64,000 nt of DNA from Streptacidiphilus melanogenes (GCF_000787835.1 NZ_BBPP01000022.1:62001-126000), one strand, 5' to 3'; shown: positions 9,043-17,496, counted from the first letter of the stretch. Notes: a model not told the origin generated them from the letters alone. Numbers and translations are program-made.

Positions 9043-9311
9043 GCCTGCTCACCCCCGCGGGCGGGGCGCTGGGCCTTGCGCTGCTTCTCCTCGCGCGTGA
9101 ACAGGACGTAGGCGAGTCCGGTCATCAGCGCCGACAGGACCACCCACAGGAGTTGGTACCAGTAGAAGAACGGGATCCCGGCGAGTGCGGGCTTGTCGGT
9201 CGCGTAGGAGTCGACCCAGAGCAGGGCCACGAAGGGTGCGGCCAGGAGCACTGCGCAGACCACGCGCACGGGCGTGACCAGCGGCAGGCGCGGTGCGGAG
9301 GGTTCGGACAT
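9039..9311 (-). CDS. DUF3311 small membrane protein, symporter partner
   Basis: A 90-residue protein with two predicted transmembrane helices (about residues 15-32 and 47-70) joined by a loop with IPFFYWYQLLW, the recognisable DUF3311 core. The C-terminus is basic and cytoplasmic. It is the first gene of a two-gene operon with the symporter and probably acts as an accessory subunit, as similar small proteins do in other SSS transport pairs (inference). A 10-bp palindrome lies 35 nt upstream of its start. Confidence 0.85.
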   Translation of the reverse strand: MSEPSAPRLPLVTPVRVVCAVLLAAPFVALLWVDSYATDKPALAGIPFFYWYQLLWVVLSALMTGLAYVLFTREEKQRKAQRPARGGEQA

Positions 9312-9345
9312 GGACGGCGGCTCCCCCTTGCGTCGTTGACGGTTT

Positions 9346-9355
9346 GTTGATCAAC
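9346..9355. promoter_or_regulatory. Palindrome upstream of the DUF3311-symporter operon
   Basis: GTTGATCAAC is a perfect 10-bp palindrome in an A+T-richer patch 35 nt before the operon start, with a related GTTGAC just downstream. It is a candidate operator; the binding protein is unknown. Confidence 0.35.
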
Positions 9356-9449
9356 GGAACAAGGGGAATCTAACCCCTTGCCGCGGCCACGTCACGAGTT
9401 CGGGTTGTGGTGGGGTCGTGCAGATGCGCCGGAGGAGAGCGCCGCGCAA

Positions 9450-9482
9450 CAAAACGAGCGCCCCGCGGTCGTGCGGGGCGCT
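9450..9482 (-). terminator. Rho-independent terminator of dasR
   Basis: A 10-bp GC stem (AGCGCCCCGC and its complement, 9457-9466 and 9473-9482) with a 6-nt loop is followed on the minus strand by CGTTTTGTTG. It is one of the few U-tailed terminators in the window. Confidence 0.8.
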
Positions 9483-9519
9483 GTCGCGTGCGCGTGCGCC
9501 TGTGGCGCGCCGTCCGGGC

Positions 9520-10290
9520 TTACGCCTCCGGGCGGCGCAGGCGGGTGGTGAACTTGTAGCGGTCGCCGCGGTAGACCGAGCGGACCCACTCGACGGGCTC
9601 GCCGCCCGCGTCGAACGAGTGACGCGAGAGCAGCAGCATCGGCAGGCCGACGTCGGTGCCGAGCACGCCCGCCTCGCGCGGGGTGGCCAGCGAGGTCTCG
9701 ATGGTCTCCTCGGCCTCGACGACGTGCACGCCGTAGACCTCGGTCAGCGCGGTGTAGAGCGAGTTGTACTTGACCAGGTTCCGGCGCAGCGCCGGGAAGC
9801 GCTTGGCGCTCAGGTGCGCGGTCTCGATGGCCATCGGGTCGCCGTTGGCCAGGCGCAGGCGCTCGACCCGCAGCACGCGGCCGCCGGGGCGGATGTCGAG
9901 CAGCTCGGCGAGCCGGTCGTCGGCGGTGATGTAGCCGACCTCCAGCAGCCGCGAGGTCGGCTCCAGGCCCTGGGCGCGCATGTCCTCGGTGTAGGACGTG
10001 AGCTGGAGCGCCTGGGAGACCTTGGGCTTGGCGACGAAGGTGCCCTTGCCCTGGATCCGCTCCAGCCGTCCCTCGACCACCAGCTCCTGCAGTGCCTGCC
10101 GCACCGTGGTGCGCGAGGTCTCGAACTCGAGCGCCAGCGTGCGCTCCGGCGGGACGGGCGTGCCCGGCGCCTGCGTCTGGGTGATCTGCAGCAGGTGGCG
10201 CTTGAGGCGGTAGTACTTCGGGACGCGGGCCGTGCCGCCGTTCTCCTGCGTCTGGGGCGCTTCCACGCCCACGCCCCCATCCGTCGTCAT
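9520..10290 (-). CDS. dasR: GntR/HutC-family regulator, DasR
   Basis: A 256-residue regulator with an N-terminal winged helix (residues about 25-95: [22 protein letters not shown] is the DNA-reading helix-turn-helix) and a UTRA ligand domain after residue 105. Sequence and length agree with DasR, the global N-acetylglucosamine regulator, which releases dre operators when it binds glucosamine-6-phosphate. It directly follows the GH3 gene of the chitobiose cluster, and five dre-like sites lie within 8 kb, which supports the call. In S. coelicolor dasR is divergent from dasABC; here it is at the distal end and co-directional. No clear dre is seen in its own 141-nt upstream gap, only a half-site. 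Confidence 0.88.
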   Translation of the reverse strand: MTTDGGVGVEAPQTQENGGTARVPKYYRLKRHLLQITQTQAPGTPVPPERTLALEFETSRTTVRQALQELVVEGRLERIQGKGTFVAKPKVSQALQLTSYTEDMRAQGLEPTSRLLEVGYITADDRLAELLDIRPGGRVLRVERLRLANGDPMAIETAHLSAKRFPALRRNLVKYNSLYTALTEVYGVHVVEAEETIETSLATPREAGVLGTDVGLPMLLLSRHSFDAGGEPVEWVRSVYRGDRYKFTTRLRRPEA

Positions 10291-10431
10291 CGCGGGTTCT
10301 CGTTCCTTTCGGTGGGGTCCTCGCCCGGTCGCCGGTGCCGTCGTCGGCAGGCTGCTGCGGGACCAATGGTGGCACGTCGGCGCAACCCGGCAAGCATTGC
10401 CGAGACTACTGGCGGCACGGGCGCCGACCGC

Positions 10432-12009
10432 TCAGGCGATCCGGACGACCTGCGCACCCGGGCCCGCCAGTGCCTCCGCCGCGGCGACGCCGCAGACGCG
10501 GGCGCCACCGAAGGTGGTCAAGGTGGTGACGCCACGATCGGCCAGCACCGAGTCGACCCCGTAGGCGGTGCCGATCTCGACGACGACGGCGTCCGGCCGG
10601 GCGGCCGTCAGCTCCAGCGTCGCCCGCTGCATCCACGGGTGGCGGTGCAGGTCCCGCACAACGATCACCAGCGGACGCCCCACGGCCGCGCCCAGCAGCG
10701 GCTCGGTGTCGACCCGTCCGTCCGCGGCGTCGACCGCGGTGCGGATCAGGCCGGCCGTCTCCAGCCGGGCGACCGGGGCGCCGACGCGGGCGGCGGTGGT
10801 GCCCGGCAGGAACTCGCTCAGCGGCCCGGCGACACCCCACGGCGTCTCGGAGCCGACGGCGAAGTTGGCGGCCGGGGAGAACTCCACCACGTGCGGCACA
10901 CCGTGCAGCGGCGCGAGCGTCCCGTGGACGCGCAGGGCGCGCCGCGCCGCCGTCAGCCCGATGCCGGGGGCGGCGGCCGCCTTCGTCTCGCGGCGCAGCT
11001 CCGCCGACCAGCGGGCGACGGCCCGGTTGCGTTCGGCGGCCTCGTGCAGCCGCTCCTCCGACAGTCGGCCCTCGCGGACCGCCCAGAGCAGCGCGTCGCG
11101 CAGGTAGCGGAAGGTGGCCTCGTCCTCCAGTCCGCCGCCGACGCAGATGGTGTCGGCGCCGACCGCGATGGCCTTGACCGTGCCCTCGGCGATGCCGTGC
11201 GTGCCGGAGATGGCGCCCATCTCGATGCCGTCGGTGACGATCAGTCCCTGGTAGCCCAGCTCGTTGCGGAGCAGGTCGTGCAGGATCGCCCGGGACATGG
11301 TGGCCGGCAGGTCGGGGTCGTAGGCGGGGAAGAGGATGTGCGCGGTCATGATCCCCTTGACGCCCGCGGCAACCGCGGCCTTGAACGGGACCAGGTGCTC
11401 GTCGAAGCCGTCGGCGGTCAGGTCGATGCGCGGCAGGCCCAGGTGGGAGTCGGCCGCGGTGTCGCCGTGTCCGGGGAAGTGCTTGGCGCAGGCGGCCACC
11501 CCGGCCGACTGGACGCCGCGCACGTAGGCGGCGGTGTGCCGGGCGGCCAGCTCGCCGTCGCCGCCGAAGGAGCGGACGCCGATGACGGGGTTGTCCGGGT
11601 TGGTGTTGACGTCCGCGTCCGGCGCGTAGTTGAGGTTGATGCCGGCGGCGGCGAGGTCGAAGCCGATGGACCGGGCGACCTCCTCGGTGAGCGCCACGTC
11701 GTCAACGGCGCCGAGCGCCAGGTTGCCGGGGTAGGAGGAGCCGCTGACAGCCTCCAGACGGGTGACGTCGCCGCCCTCCTCGTCGGTCGCGATCAGCACG
11801 TCGGGGTTGAGTGCGTAGAGCGAGGAGGTGAGCGCGGCGACCTGGTCCGGGTCGGCGATGTTGCGTCCGAAGAGCGCCACGCCGCCCAGCTCCCCCGAGT
11901 CGAGGTGGCGGCGCACCCAGTCGGGAGCCGTCAGACCGGAGAAGCCTGGCTGGAGCACCGCACCGGCGTCTGCGAGCAGTTGGACGGTGTCCGGGCCGGG
12001 GTTGGTCAT
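10432..12009 (-). CDS. dasD: Glycoside hydrolase family 3 beta-N-acetylhexosaminidase
   Basis: A 525-residue GH3 enzyme expected to split N,N'-diacetylchitobiose or GlcNAc-terminated oligomers after uptake. The NagZ-type signature is complete: IATDEEGG, then KHFPGHGDT followed by DSH (the Asp-His acid/base dyad that marks N-acetylglucosaminidases), and LIVTDGIEM carrying the nucleophilic Asp. There is no signal peptide, so it acts in the cytoplasm. The residues after about 350 form the GH3 C-terminal region. The ATG at 12009 has AAGGAACC upstream. It lies 118 nt after dasC and is followed by dasR, and probably belongs to the same transcript. Confidence 0.9.
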   Translation of the reverse strand: MTNPGPDTVQLLADAGAVLQPGFSGLTAPDWVRRHLDSGELGGVALFGRNIADPDQVAALTSSLYALNPDVLIATDEEGGDVTRLEAVSGSSYPGNLALGAVDDVALTEEVARSIGFDLAAAGINLNYAPDADVNTNPDNPVIGVRSFGGDGELAARHTAAYVRGVQSAGVAACAKHFPGHGDTAADSHLGLPRIDLTADGFDEHLVPFKAAVAAGVKGIMTAHILFPAYDPDLPATMSRAILHDLLRNELGYQGLIVTDGIEMGAISGTHGIAEGTVKAIAVGADTICVGGGLEDEATFRYLRDALLWAVREGRLSEERLHEAAERNRAVARWSAELRRETKAAAAPGIGLTAARRALRVHGTLAPLHGVPHVVEFSPAANFAVGSETPWGVAGPLSEFLPGTTAARVGAPVARLETAGLIRTAVDAADGRVDTEPLLGAAVGRPLVIVVRDLHRHPWMQRATLELTAARPDAVVVEIGTAYGVDSVLADRGVTTLTTFGGARVCGVAAAEALAGPGAQVVRIA

Positions 12010-12127
12010 GGTTCCTTCCCTCACGGGGTCTTGAAGCGTCCCCTGGCGGGGTCTCGAAGCGTCGGAGCGCGGTCGGGGGTGCGCTGAGCGGGCTGAGCGG
12101 GACATGCCCTGCGCACCCCCGGGCGCG

Positions 12128-13033
12128 TCAGCCCTTGACCGCGCCGGCGGTCAGGCCGGAGGCGACGCGACGCTGGAAGATGACGAACAGGATGATCACC
12201 GGCAGGGAGACCATCAGTGCGCCGGCCATCTGGGAGCCGTAGTCGGCACCGTGGGTCGGGGTCGAGGAGAAGCCGGTCAGCCACACCATCGCGGTCTGCT
12301 GGTCGTTGCTGGAGAGCAGGATGTTGGCGATGACGAACTCGTTCCACGCCTGGATCCAGCAGAAGACGCCGGTGGTGATCAGGCCGGGGACGGTCAGCGG
12401 CAGGATGACGCGCATGAAGGCGCCCCAGCGGGTGCAGCCGTCGACCAGGGCAGCCTCGTCGAGCTCTCTCGGGATGTTGACGATGAAGGACCGCAGCGTC
12501 CACACCACGTAGGGGATGGTGAAGACCAGGTAGGCCAGGATGACGCCGAAGCCCTGGTCGTACAGGCCGATGTTCTTCAGGATGAAGAACATCGGGATGA
12601 CCAGCGAGAGCAGCGGGACCATCTGCACCACGAGCATGGCCGCGATGAAGAAGTTGCGGCCCGTGAACCGGAACCGGGCGACCGCGACGGCGCCGAGGAA
12701 GCCCACGGCCAGGCCCATGACGACCGCGCCGACGGTGATGATCGCGACGTTGCGCATGTCGGGCAGGAAGTTCGGGTCGGTGAAGACCGTCTTGAAGCTG
12801 GCGGTGCTGAAGCCGGTCGGCCAGAACGTCGGGTCGACGCTCAGCAGGTCCTTGCCGGTCTTGATCGGCGTGATGATCATCCAGTAGATCGGGAAGAACA
12901 TCACCACCGCGAAGGCGACGGCGACGGCGTTCCAGATCGGCGTCGCCCACCGGCGGCGGCCGACCGCGTCGTCCTCGCGGCTGCGCCTGAGGCCATCGGG
13001 CCGGACGCGGGCGCCCTTGATGCTGAGTGCCAT
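12128..13033 (-). CDS. dasC: Carbohydrate ABC transporter permease (MalG type)
   Basis: A 301-residue inner-membrane permease with six hydrophobic segments from residue 32. The EAA loop that contacts the ATPase reads ELDEAALVDGCTRWGAFMRVILP. The start overlaps the dasB stop (TGATG). No ATPase gene is in the cluster, as in other Streptomyces sugar importers that share the multitask ATPase MsiK encoded elsewhere (established for Das in S. coelicolor, inferred here). It forms the translocation pore with DasB. Confidence 0.9.
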   Translation of the reverse strand: MALSIKGARVRPDGLRRSREDDAVGRRRWATPIWNAVAVAFAVVMFFPIYWMIITPIKTGKDLLSVDPTFWPTGFSTASFKTVFTDPNFLPDMRNVAIITVGAVVMGLAVGFLGAVAVARFRFTGRNFFIAAMLVVQMVPLLSLVIPMFFILKNIGLYDQGFGVILAYLVFTIPYVVWTLRSFIVNIPRELDEAALVDGCTRWGAFMRVILPLTVPGLITTGVFCWIQAWNEFVIANILLSSNDQQTAMVWLTGFSSTPTHGADYGSQMAGALMVSLPVIILFVIFQRRVASGLTAGAVKG

Positions 13034-14013
13034 CAGTCCTGCTCTCCGATCTTGATGACCTGGCGGATGTAGAAGATGAGGACCGCCAGCATGAGCAGGA
13101 TCATCAGGATCGAGATGACGGCGCTGGTGCTGTAGTGCGAACTGCCCAGACCCTGCTGGTAGAGGTAGATGCCGAGAACGCGGTAGCCCTCCTCGGGGGC
13201 GTTCTGGCGCAGCGCCCAGATCTGGCCGAAGACCTGGAAGTCCCAGATGAAGCTGAGGGCGGTGCACAGCACCAGGAAGGGCTTGATCACCGGCAGCACC
13301 ACGTTCCGGAAGGTCTGCCAGCCGTTCGCGCCGTCCAGCTTCGACGCCTCGACGAGTTCCTTGGGCACCTGCGTCATCGCCGCGTTGATGCCGATCACCA
13401 GGAACGGCAGCGCGCCCCAGAGCACCGCCAGCGCGACCACGACGTACAGGCCCTGGTTCGAGTCGGCGAACCAGTCGTGCGTCCGCCAGCCCTTGTTCCC
13501 GGTCACCTGGTACAGGAGGTAGTCGACGACGCCGCCGGTGTTGGCGAAGAGCCAGCGGAAGACGGTGCCGGTGACGATCTGCGGGATGGCCCAGACGAAC
13601 ATCAGCGCGGTGACGACGGTGACCTTGGCCCAGTTGGAGACCCGCTGCAGCAGCAGGCCGAAGAGGAGGGCGAGCACGATGGAGGCGGTGACGACCTCCA
13701 GCGTGAACAGCACGGTCCGCTCGGTCGACTGCCAGAACTCGGCGCTGGAGAGCACCTTGGTGAAGCCGTCGAAGCCGATGAACTTCACCAGCGACGGCGC
13801 CGACAGGTGGAGGTAGTCGTTCACGTTCTGGAAGGCCAGAACGAACAGGTCCACCAGGGGGTAGGCCAGCACGCCCACCAGGACCACCACGGCAGGGGCG
13901 ATCAGCACATAGGGGACGTAGTTCCCACGGATGCGCACGCCCCTGCGTGCCGCCTTCGGGGCCTTCGGCTCGTCGGCGGCGTCCGGCACGCGGTCGCTTT
14001 CGATCACACTCAT
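13033..14013 (-). CDS. dasB: Carbohydrate ABC transporter permease (MalF type)
   Basis: A 326-residue permease with a 30-residue charged N-terminal tail and six membrane segments beginning YVPYVLIAPAVVVLVGVLAY. The EAA-type loop is ELVEASKLDGANGWQTFRNVVLP. The ATG at 14013 is preceded by AGGAAGG. It partners with DasC, and the stop and start codons of the two genes overlap. A strong hairpin separates it from dasA upstream, which probably lowers its expression relative to the binding protein. Confidence 0.9.
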   Translation of the reverse strand: MSVIESDRVPDAADEPKAPKAARRGVRIRGNYVPYVLIAPAVVVLVGVLAYPLVDLFVLAFQNVNDYLHLSAPSLVKFIGFDGFTKVLSSAEFWQSTERTVLFTLEVVTASIVLALLFGLLLQRVSNWAKVTVVTALMFVWAIPQIVTGTVFRWLFANTGGVVDYLLYQVTGNKGWRTHDWFADSNQGLYVVVALAVLWGALPFLVIGINAAMTQVPKELVEASKLDGANGWQTFRNVVLPVIKPFLVLCTALSFIWDFQVFGQIWALRQNAPEEGYRVLGIYLYQQGLGSSHYSTSAVISILMILLMLAVLIFYIRQVIKIGEQD

Positions 14014-14052
14014 CTTCAGGTCCTTCCTCACCCTTCCTCACCCGCCCGGGCG

Positions 14053-14089
14053 GAGCGGGCAACCGGCGAGGTGCTCCGGTTGCCCGCTC
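14053..14089 (-). terminator. Intercistronic hairpin between dasA and dasB
   Basis: A perfect 14-bp stem (GAGCGGGCAACCGG and its complement) with a 9-nt loop lies 26 nt after dasA. Hairpins at this place usually stabilise or terminate the binding-protein mRNA, giving an excess of binding protein over permeases. Confidence 0.7.
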
Positions 14090-14114
14090 GGTGCGAGATC
14101 CGAGATCCGGTCGC

Positions 14115-15440
14115 TCAGCCCGCGTTCAGGTCGGCGAGGATGGTCGTCTGCGCCGTGGTGAGCTCGCTGTTCGCGTCCTTGCCGGTGGCGATGTCGCTCA
14201 GCGCGTTCTGCAGCGCGACCTCGTCGGAGGCCTGGCTCCAGTAGGGGCTGTTGGGGATGAACCAGGTCTTGCCCATGGCCGCCTCACCGGTGGCCTTGTT
14301 GGCGGGGGACGCCGCCTCGTAGGCCGGGACGAGGGTCTTGTTGTTCGGGATCGCGAACTTGGCCAGCGCGGTCTGCTGGGCGGTGTTGGTGAAGATGCGC
14401 AGGAACTCGGCTCCCAGGCCCGGGTTGGCGGCGTGGCTCGGGACGGCCAGGTCGGAACCGCCGAGGAAGGCCGGGGTCGGGGCGTCGGCGGTGGCTCCGG
14501 GGAGCGGGACCTCGCCGAGGACGTTGGCCAGGGCCGGGTTCCCGCCCTGTGCGGCCGGGGCGGCGACCGAGCCGGCCTCCCAGCCGTTGCCCACGATGGC
14601 GGCGATGTTGCCCTTGGCCATCAGCGCGTCCTGGTTGTTCTCGTCGACGGTCTGACCGCCCACCGAGTAGTTCTTCTGCAGGTCGGCCCAGGTCTGGATG
14701 CCCTTGACGAAGTTCGGGTCGGTCAGCGTGCCGGACCACTTGCCGCTGCTGCTCTTGGCTATGACACCGGCGGTGCCGAAGTCCGCCGCACCGAAGGAGA
14801 CTGCGGTGTACCAGTCCTTGCCCGGCAGGTAGAGCGCGGAGAAGTTCGGGTTGGAGGCGTTCTTGGCCTTGACCTTGGCGAGGTCCGCCTGGAGCTCGTC
14901 CAGGGTGGTGGGCGGCGTGGTGACGCCGGCCGCGGCGAAGAGGTCCTTGCGGTAGATCAGGACGCGGGAGCCGGCGTAGTACGGGATGGCGTAGGTCTTG
15001 GTGCCGTCGCCGTTCTGGCCGGAGGCGGCCAGGGAGTCCAGCCAGGAAGAGGAGTTGTCGAACTTGTCCTTGACCGAGGTCAGGTCGACGAAGGAGCCGG
15101 CCGCGATGTACTTGGCGGTCTGGGTGTTGCCCAGCTCCAGCGCGTCGGGGGCGTTGCCGGAGAGCAGGGCCGTGTCCAGCTTGGTGCTGTAGTTCGGCCA
15201 GTTCTGCCACTCGATGTTGACCTTGGCACCGGTCTCGTCCTGGAACTGCTTGACCGCCGCGTTGACCACACCCGGCCAGCCCTTCTGGGCGTCCTGCATG
15301 ATCCAGACGGTGATCGTCTTGCCCTTGCCGTCCGTGGAGAGCGTGCCCTGGGAGGACGAGCCGGTCGAGGACGAAGAGGAGCAGGCAGCCACGGACAGAA
15401 CGGTCGCCAGTGCGGCGGCTGCAGCGATCTTGCGCTTCAA
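14115..15440 (-). CDS. dasA: Sugar-binding lipoprotein of the chitobiose ABC transporter
   Basis: A 441-residue extracellular solute-binding protein (cluster B, MalE-like). The lipoprotein signal is KRKIAAAAALATVLSVAAC with the lipobox Cys at residue 20, followed by a serine-rich linker. The mature protein begins GKTITVWIMQDAQKG and contains ELGNTQTAKYIAAG and the IPYYAGSRVLIYRKDLF segment found in amino-sugar binding proteins. The start is the TTG at 15440, chosen because AGGAGG lies 6 nt upstream and the signal peptide begins there. It is the first gene of dasABCDR. Two dre-like sites lie 125-165 nt upstream. The binding specificity (chitobiose rather than GlcNAc) is inferred from the cluster. 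Confidence 0.9.
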   Translation of the reverse strand: MKRKIAAAAALATVLSVAACSSSSSTGSSSQGTLSTDGKGKTITVWIMQDAQKGWPGVVNAAVKQFQDETGAKVNIEWQNWPNYSTKLDTALLSGNAPDALELGNTQTAKYIAAGSFVDLTSVKDKFDNSSSWLDSLAASGQNGDGTKTYAIPYYAGSRVLIYRKDLFAAAGVTTPPTTLDELQADLAKVKAKNASNPNFSALYLPGKDWYTAVSFGAADFGTAGVIAKSSSGKWSGTLTDPNFVKGIQTWADLQKNYSVGGQTVDENNQDALMAKGNIAAIVGNGWEAGSVAAPAAQGGNPALANVLGEVPLPGATADAPTPAFLGGSDLAVPSHAANPGLGAEFLRIFTNTAQQTALAKFAIPNNKTLVPAYEAASPANKATGEAAMGKTWFIPNSPYWSQASDEVALQNALSDIATGKDANSELTTAQTTILADLNAG

Positions 15441-15565
15441 AACTTCCTCCTGAGGGAGAAGCGAGTGGCACCGGCTGTTCTCGGAGGAGTTCCGATGCTT
15501 GACCGTGCCGGAAGTGGGGGTGCGGGTGGAGGCGCTAGCGCCCAACGCTCCGACGCAGCTACCCG

Positions 15566-15581
15566 ATTGGTGTAGACCAGT
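15566..15581. promoter_or_regulatory. dre-like DasR operator upstream of dasA
   Basis: ATTGGTGTAGACCAGT matches the dre consensus around TGGTCTAGACCA at 11 of 12 core positions. Confidence 0.75.
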
Positions 15582-15589
15582 GAACGGAG

Positions 15590-15605
15590 ATTGGCATGGA
15601 CCAAT
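15590..15605. promoter_or_regulatory. Second, weaker dre-like site upstream of dasA
   Basis: ATTGGCATGGACCAAT keeps the ATTGG and CCAAT palindromic arms and GGACCA, but the centre is diverged. It is 24 bp from the first site, about two helical turns. Confidence 0.6.
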
Positions 15606-15838
15606 GAGCACCGTCAAGGCCTCTCGGTGGAGCACTTCCAAGCCGTTATCAATGCTTGACATGGGGTCGGCCCGGCTGCGCGCGGTCATGTCAGGACTGG
15701 ACCATTACCCTCCGGGAAATCCCCCGAATCCGGGCCTATGCGGGCGAGTCCGCCGCTGGGTGACGGTCTGATAACGGCTCACCCGGTATCTCTCCTCCGC
15801 CCTTGACGGCCGCTTCCGGGCACCGTGAGACTCCCGCA

Positions 15839-15854
15839 ATTGGTCGAGACCATT
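15839..15854. promoter_or_regulatory. dre operator of the divergent binding-protein gene
   Basis: ATTGGTCGAGACCATT is an almost perfect dre (TGGTCnAGACCA) and ends 18 nt before the ATG at 15873. It should block transcription or initiation when DasR is bound. Confidence 0.85.
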
Positions 15855-15872
15855 GGGGAGAGTGGTGCGAAC

Positions 15873-17162
15873 ATGAGACGTCGTGGCGTCGCTGCCGGGA
15901 TCTATTCGACCGTCGCCGCCTTCGGCCTGAGCGCCTGCGCGCTGGTCGGCGCGGGGGCCGCCGGGCACGGCAGGCCCTCGCCGACCAGCTGGCACGGGAA
16001 GACCCTGGTCGTCTGGCTGATGCAGGGCGACAACCAGCAGGCCTGGATGACCTCCGTCCAGCAGGAGTTCCAGCGTGACTACCCCGGGGCCAAGGTCGAC
16101 TTCGAGGTCCAGGACTGGGCCGGCATCCAGCAGAAGGTGACCGATGCGCTCGCGCAGGTGAACCCGCCGGACGTGATCGACATCGGCAACACGCAGACCC
16201 CCTACTACGCCGCCAACGGCGGGCTGCTCCAGCTCACCCCCTATCTCGCCGAGCTCGGCGCGAGCGGTTGGACCAGGTCGATGAACGCCTCGACGCTGTT
16301 CCGGGGCAAGCAGTACGCGGCGCCGTGGTACGCGGGCAATCGCGTGGTGATGTACAACAAGCTGCTCTGGAAGCGGGCCGGTCTCGGCGCCCCGCCGCAG
16401 ACCGTGGAGGAGTGGGAGAGCGATCTCGCCAGGCTGCAGAACACCAGCGGCGTCTCCTCCGCGCTGTGGCTTCCCGGTCAGAACTGGTACGCCTTCGACG
16501 GCTTCCTGCAGGACGAGGGCGCGCAGATCGTCAAGCAGTCGGACGGTGTCTGGGAGGGCGAGCTCGACAGCCCGGCGGCCCTGAAGGCCGCGGCACTCTT
16601 CAAGAAGCTCCAGGCCTTCGGGCGCGCCCCGGTGGACGGCAATGAGGCGAACCAGGCCAAGGACTTCGCCAAGGGCGACGTCGGCTGCATGATCGCCATG
16701 GGCTACGAGGGCGCCGAGGTCGTCGCGGCCAACCCGTCCCTGAACGGCCAGATCGGCTGGTTCCCCATCCCCGGCGCCACCGCGGGCCGGCCGGCCAAGA
16801 CCTTCCTCGGCGGCTCGGACCTGACGATCTCGCAGAACACCCCGAACAAGGACCTCGCGATCGGCTTCCTGAAGGTCGCCCTGGACGACGCGAACGAGGC
16901 GCTGATGGCCAAGTCCTCGGGCTTCCTGCCGAACCGCGCGAGCCTGTATCCGGCGCTGGCCGGCAACGCGTACGCCCAGGCCGCGGCGAAGTCCGTCCCG
17001 TACGCCGGCTACACGCCCCTGCTGCCGACCTGGGGCAACGTGGAGACGGCCCCGAACCCGGTGATCACCCTCTTCCTCACCCCGTTCCTCGAGGGCAAGG
17101 ACCCCGACACCGCCGCCCGGGCGGCGGACATGGAGATGAGCAACCGGCTGAGCTGGAACTGA
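15873..17162 (+). CDS. Second DasA-like sugar-binding lipoprotein
   Basis: A 429-residue extracellular binding protein, paralogous to the dasA product. Shared landmarks are LVVWLMQGD against ITVWIMQDA, DIGNTQTPYY against ELGNTQTAKY, and PWYAGNRVVMYNK against PYYAGSRVLIYRK. The signal peptide ends in a FGLSAC lipobox (Cys near residue 22). The ATG at 15873 was chosen over an upstream TTG because the signal peptide starts there and the dre lies just before it. No permease or ATPase follows, so the protein would feed the DasBC channel or another transporter (inference). It may bind a related sugar such as GlcNAc or longer chito-oligomers, or serve as a high-affinity reserve. Confidence 0.88.
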   Translation: MRRRGVAAGIYSTVAAFGLSACALVGAGAAGHGRPSPTSWHGKTLVVWLMQGDNQQAWMTSVQQEFQRDYPGAKVDFEVQDWAGIQQKVTDALAQVNPPDVIDIGNTQTPYYAANGGLLQLTPYLAELGASGWTRSMNASTLFRGKQYAAPWYAGNRVVMYNKLLWKRAGLGAPPQTVEEWESDLARLQNTSGVSSALWLPGQNWYAFDGFLQDEGAQIVKQSDGVWEGELDSPAALKAAALFKKLQAFGRAPVDGNEANQAKDFAKGDVGCMIAMGYEGAEVVAANPSLNGQIGWFPIPGATAGRPAKTFLGGSDLTISQNTPNKDLAIGFLKVALDDANEALMAKSSGFLPNRASLYPALAGNAYAQAAAKSVPYAGYTPLLPTWGNVETAPNPVITLFLTPFLEGKDPDTAARAADMEMSNRLSWN

Positions 17163-17180
17163 GGCCTTGAGGGGCCGAGA

Positions 17181-17244
17181 CGGCGAAAGGCCGCGAGTGC
17201 CGGGGGCGGGACCCTCAACCCGCGCCGGCACCGCGGCCTTCGGC
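17181..17244 (+). terminator. Hairpin downstream of the second binding-protein gene
   Basis: A long imperfect inverted repeat (arms around 17182-17203 and 17222-17244, GGCGAAAGGCCGCGAGTGCC against its near complement) starts 19 nt after the stop codon. Confidence 0.65.
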
Positions 17245-17385
17245 CTCGTCGGAGGAGGAGTCCGCCGGAGGCGTTCACGGGTGTGCGGGCCCGTGGCGCG
17301 GCGGCGGATCGACCGACGGTGGGGAGCGGTGGCCGCGCGGTCAGGGCAGATGCGCGAGGCGGTCGCTCCTTGGTGCTGGTTCGAT

Positions 17386-17420
17386 TGTGGACTAGACCAT
17401 TCTTTGTTGTCCAGACCAAT
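17386..17420. promoter_or_regulatory. Two dre-like sites before the histidine kinase gene
   Basis: TGTGGACTAGACCATT (17386-17401) and TGTTGTCCAGACCAAT (17405-17420) each keep an intact right dre arm (AGACCA) and a partial left arm. They lie 19 bp apart and 83-117 nt before the next start codon, in a 340-nt gap that otherwise holds only the terminator and a promoter. They match the consensus worse than the site at 15839. Confidence 0.5.
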
Positions 17421-17490
17421 GCCGGTGACAATCCGCGGAATCCCCGGCCGCCCGAAATCGCCCGGTCCGGCCCGGCGGCTGTGAGGCGGT

Positions 17491-17496
17491 TACCCT
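17491..17496 (+). promoter_or_regulatory. -10 element for a leaderless transcript (histidine kinase)
   Basis: TACCCT fits the TAnnnT -10 pattern and ends 6 nt before the ATG, so transcription probably begins at the start codon. No ribosome binding site is present, which agrees. Confidence 0.55.

Noticed and set aside
6508-9111. An 867-residue plus-strand frame across the phosphatase and symporter genes
   Set aside because: Spans two well-supported minus-strand genes and their terminator, with low-complexity translation.
10340-10400. Possible dre upstream of dasR (ATTGGTCCC half-site on the minus strand) and the CGGCAA-GCA-TTGCCG repeat
   Set aside because: Only one dre arm is present and the second repeat is too short; neither is strong enough to call an operator.
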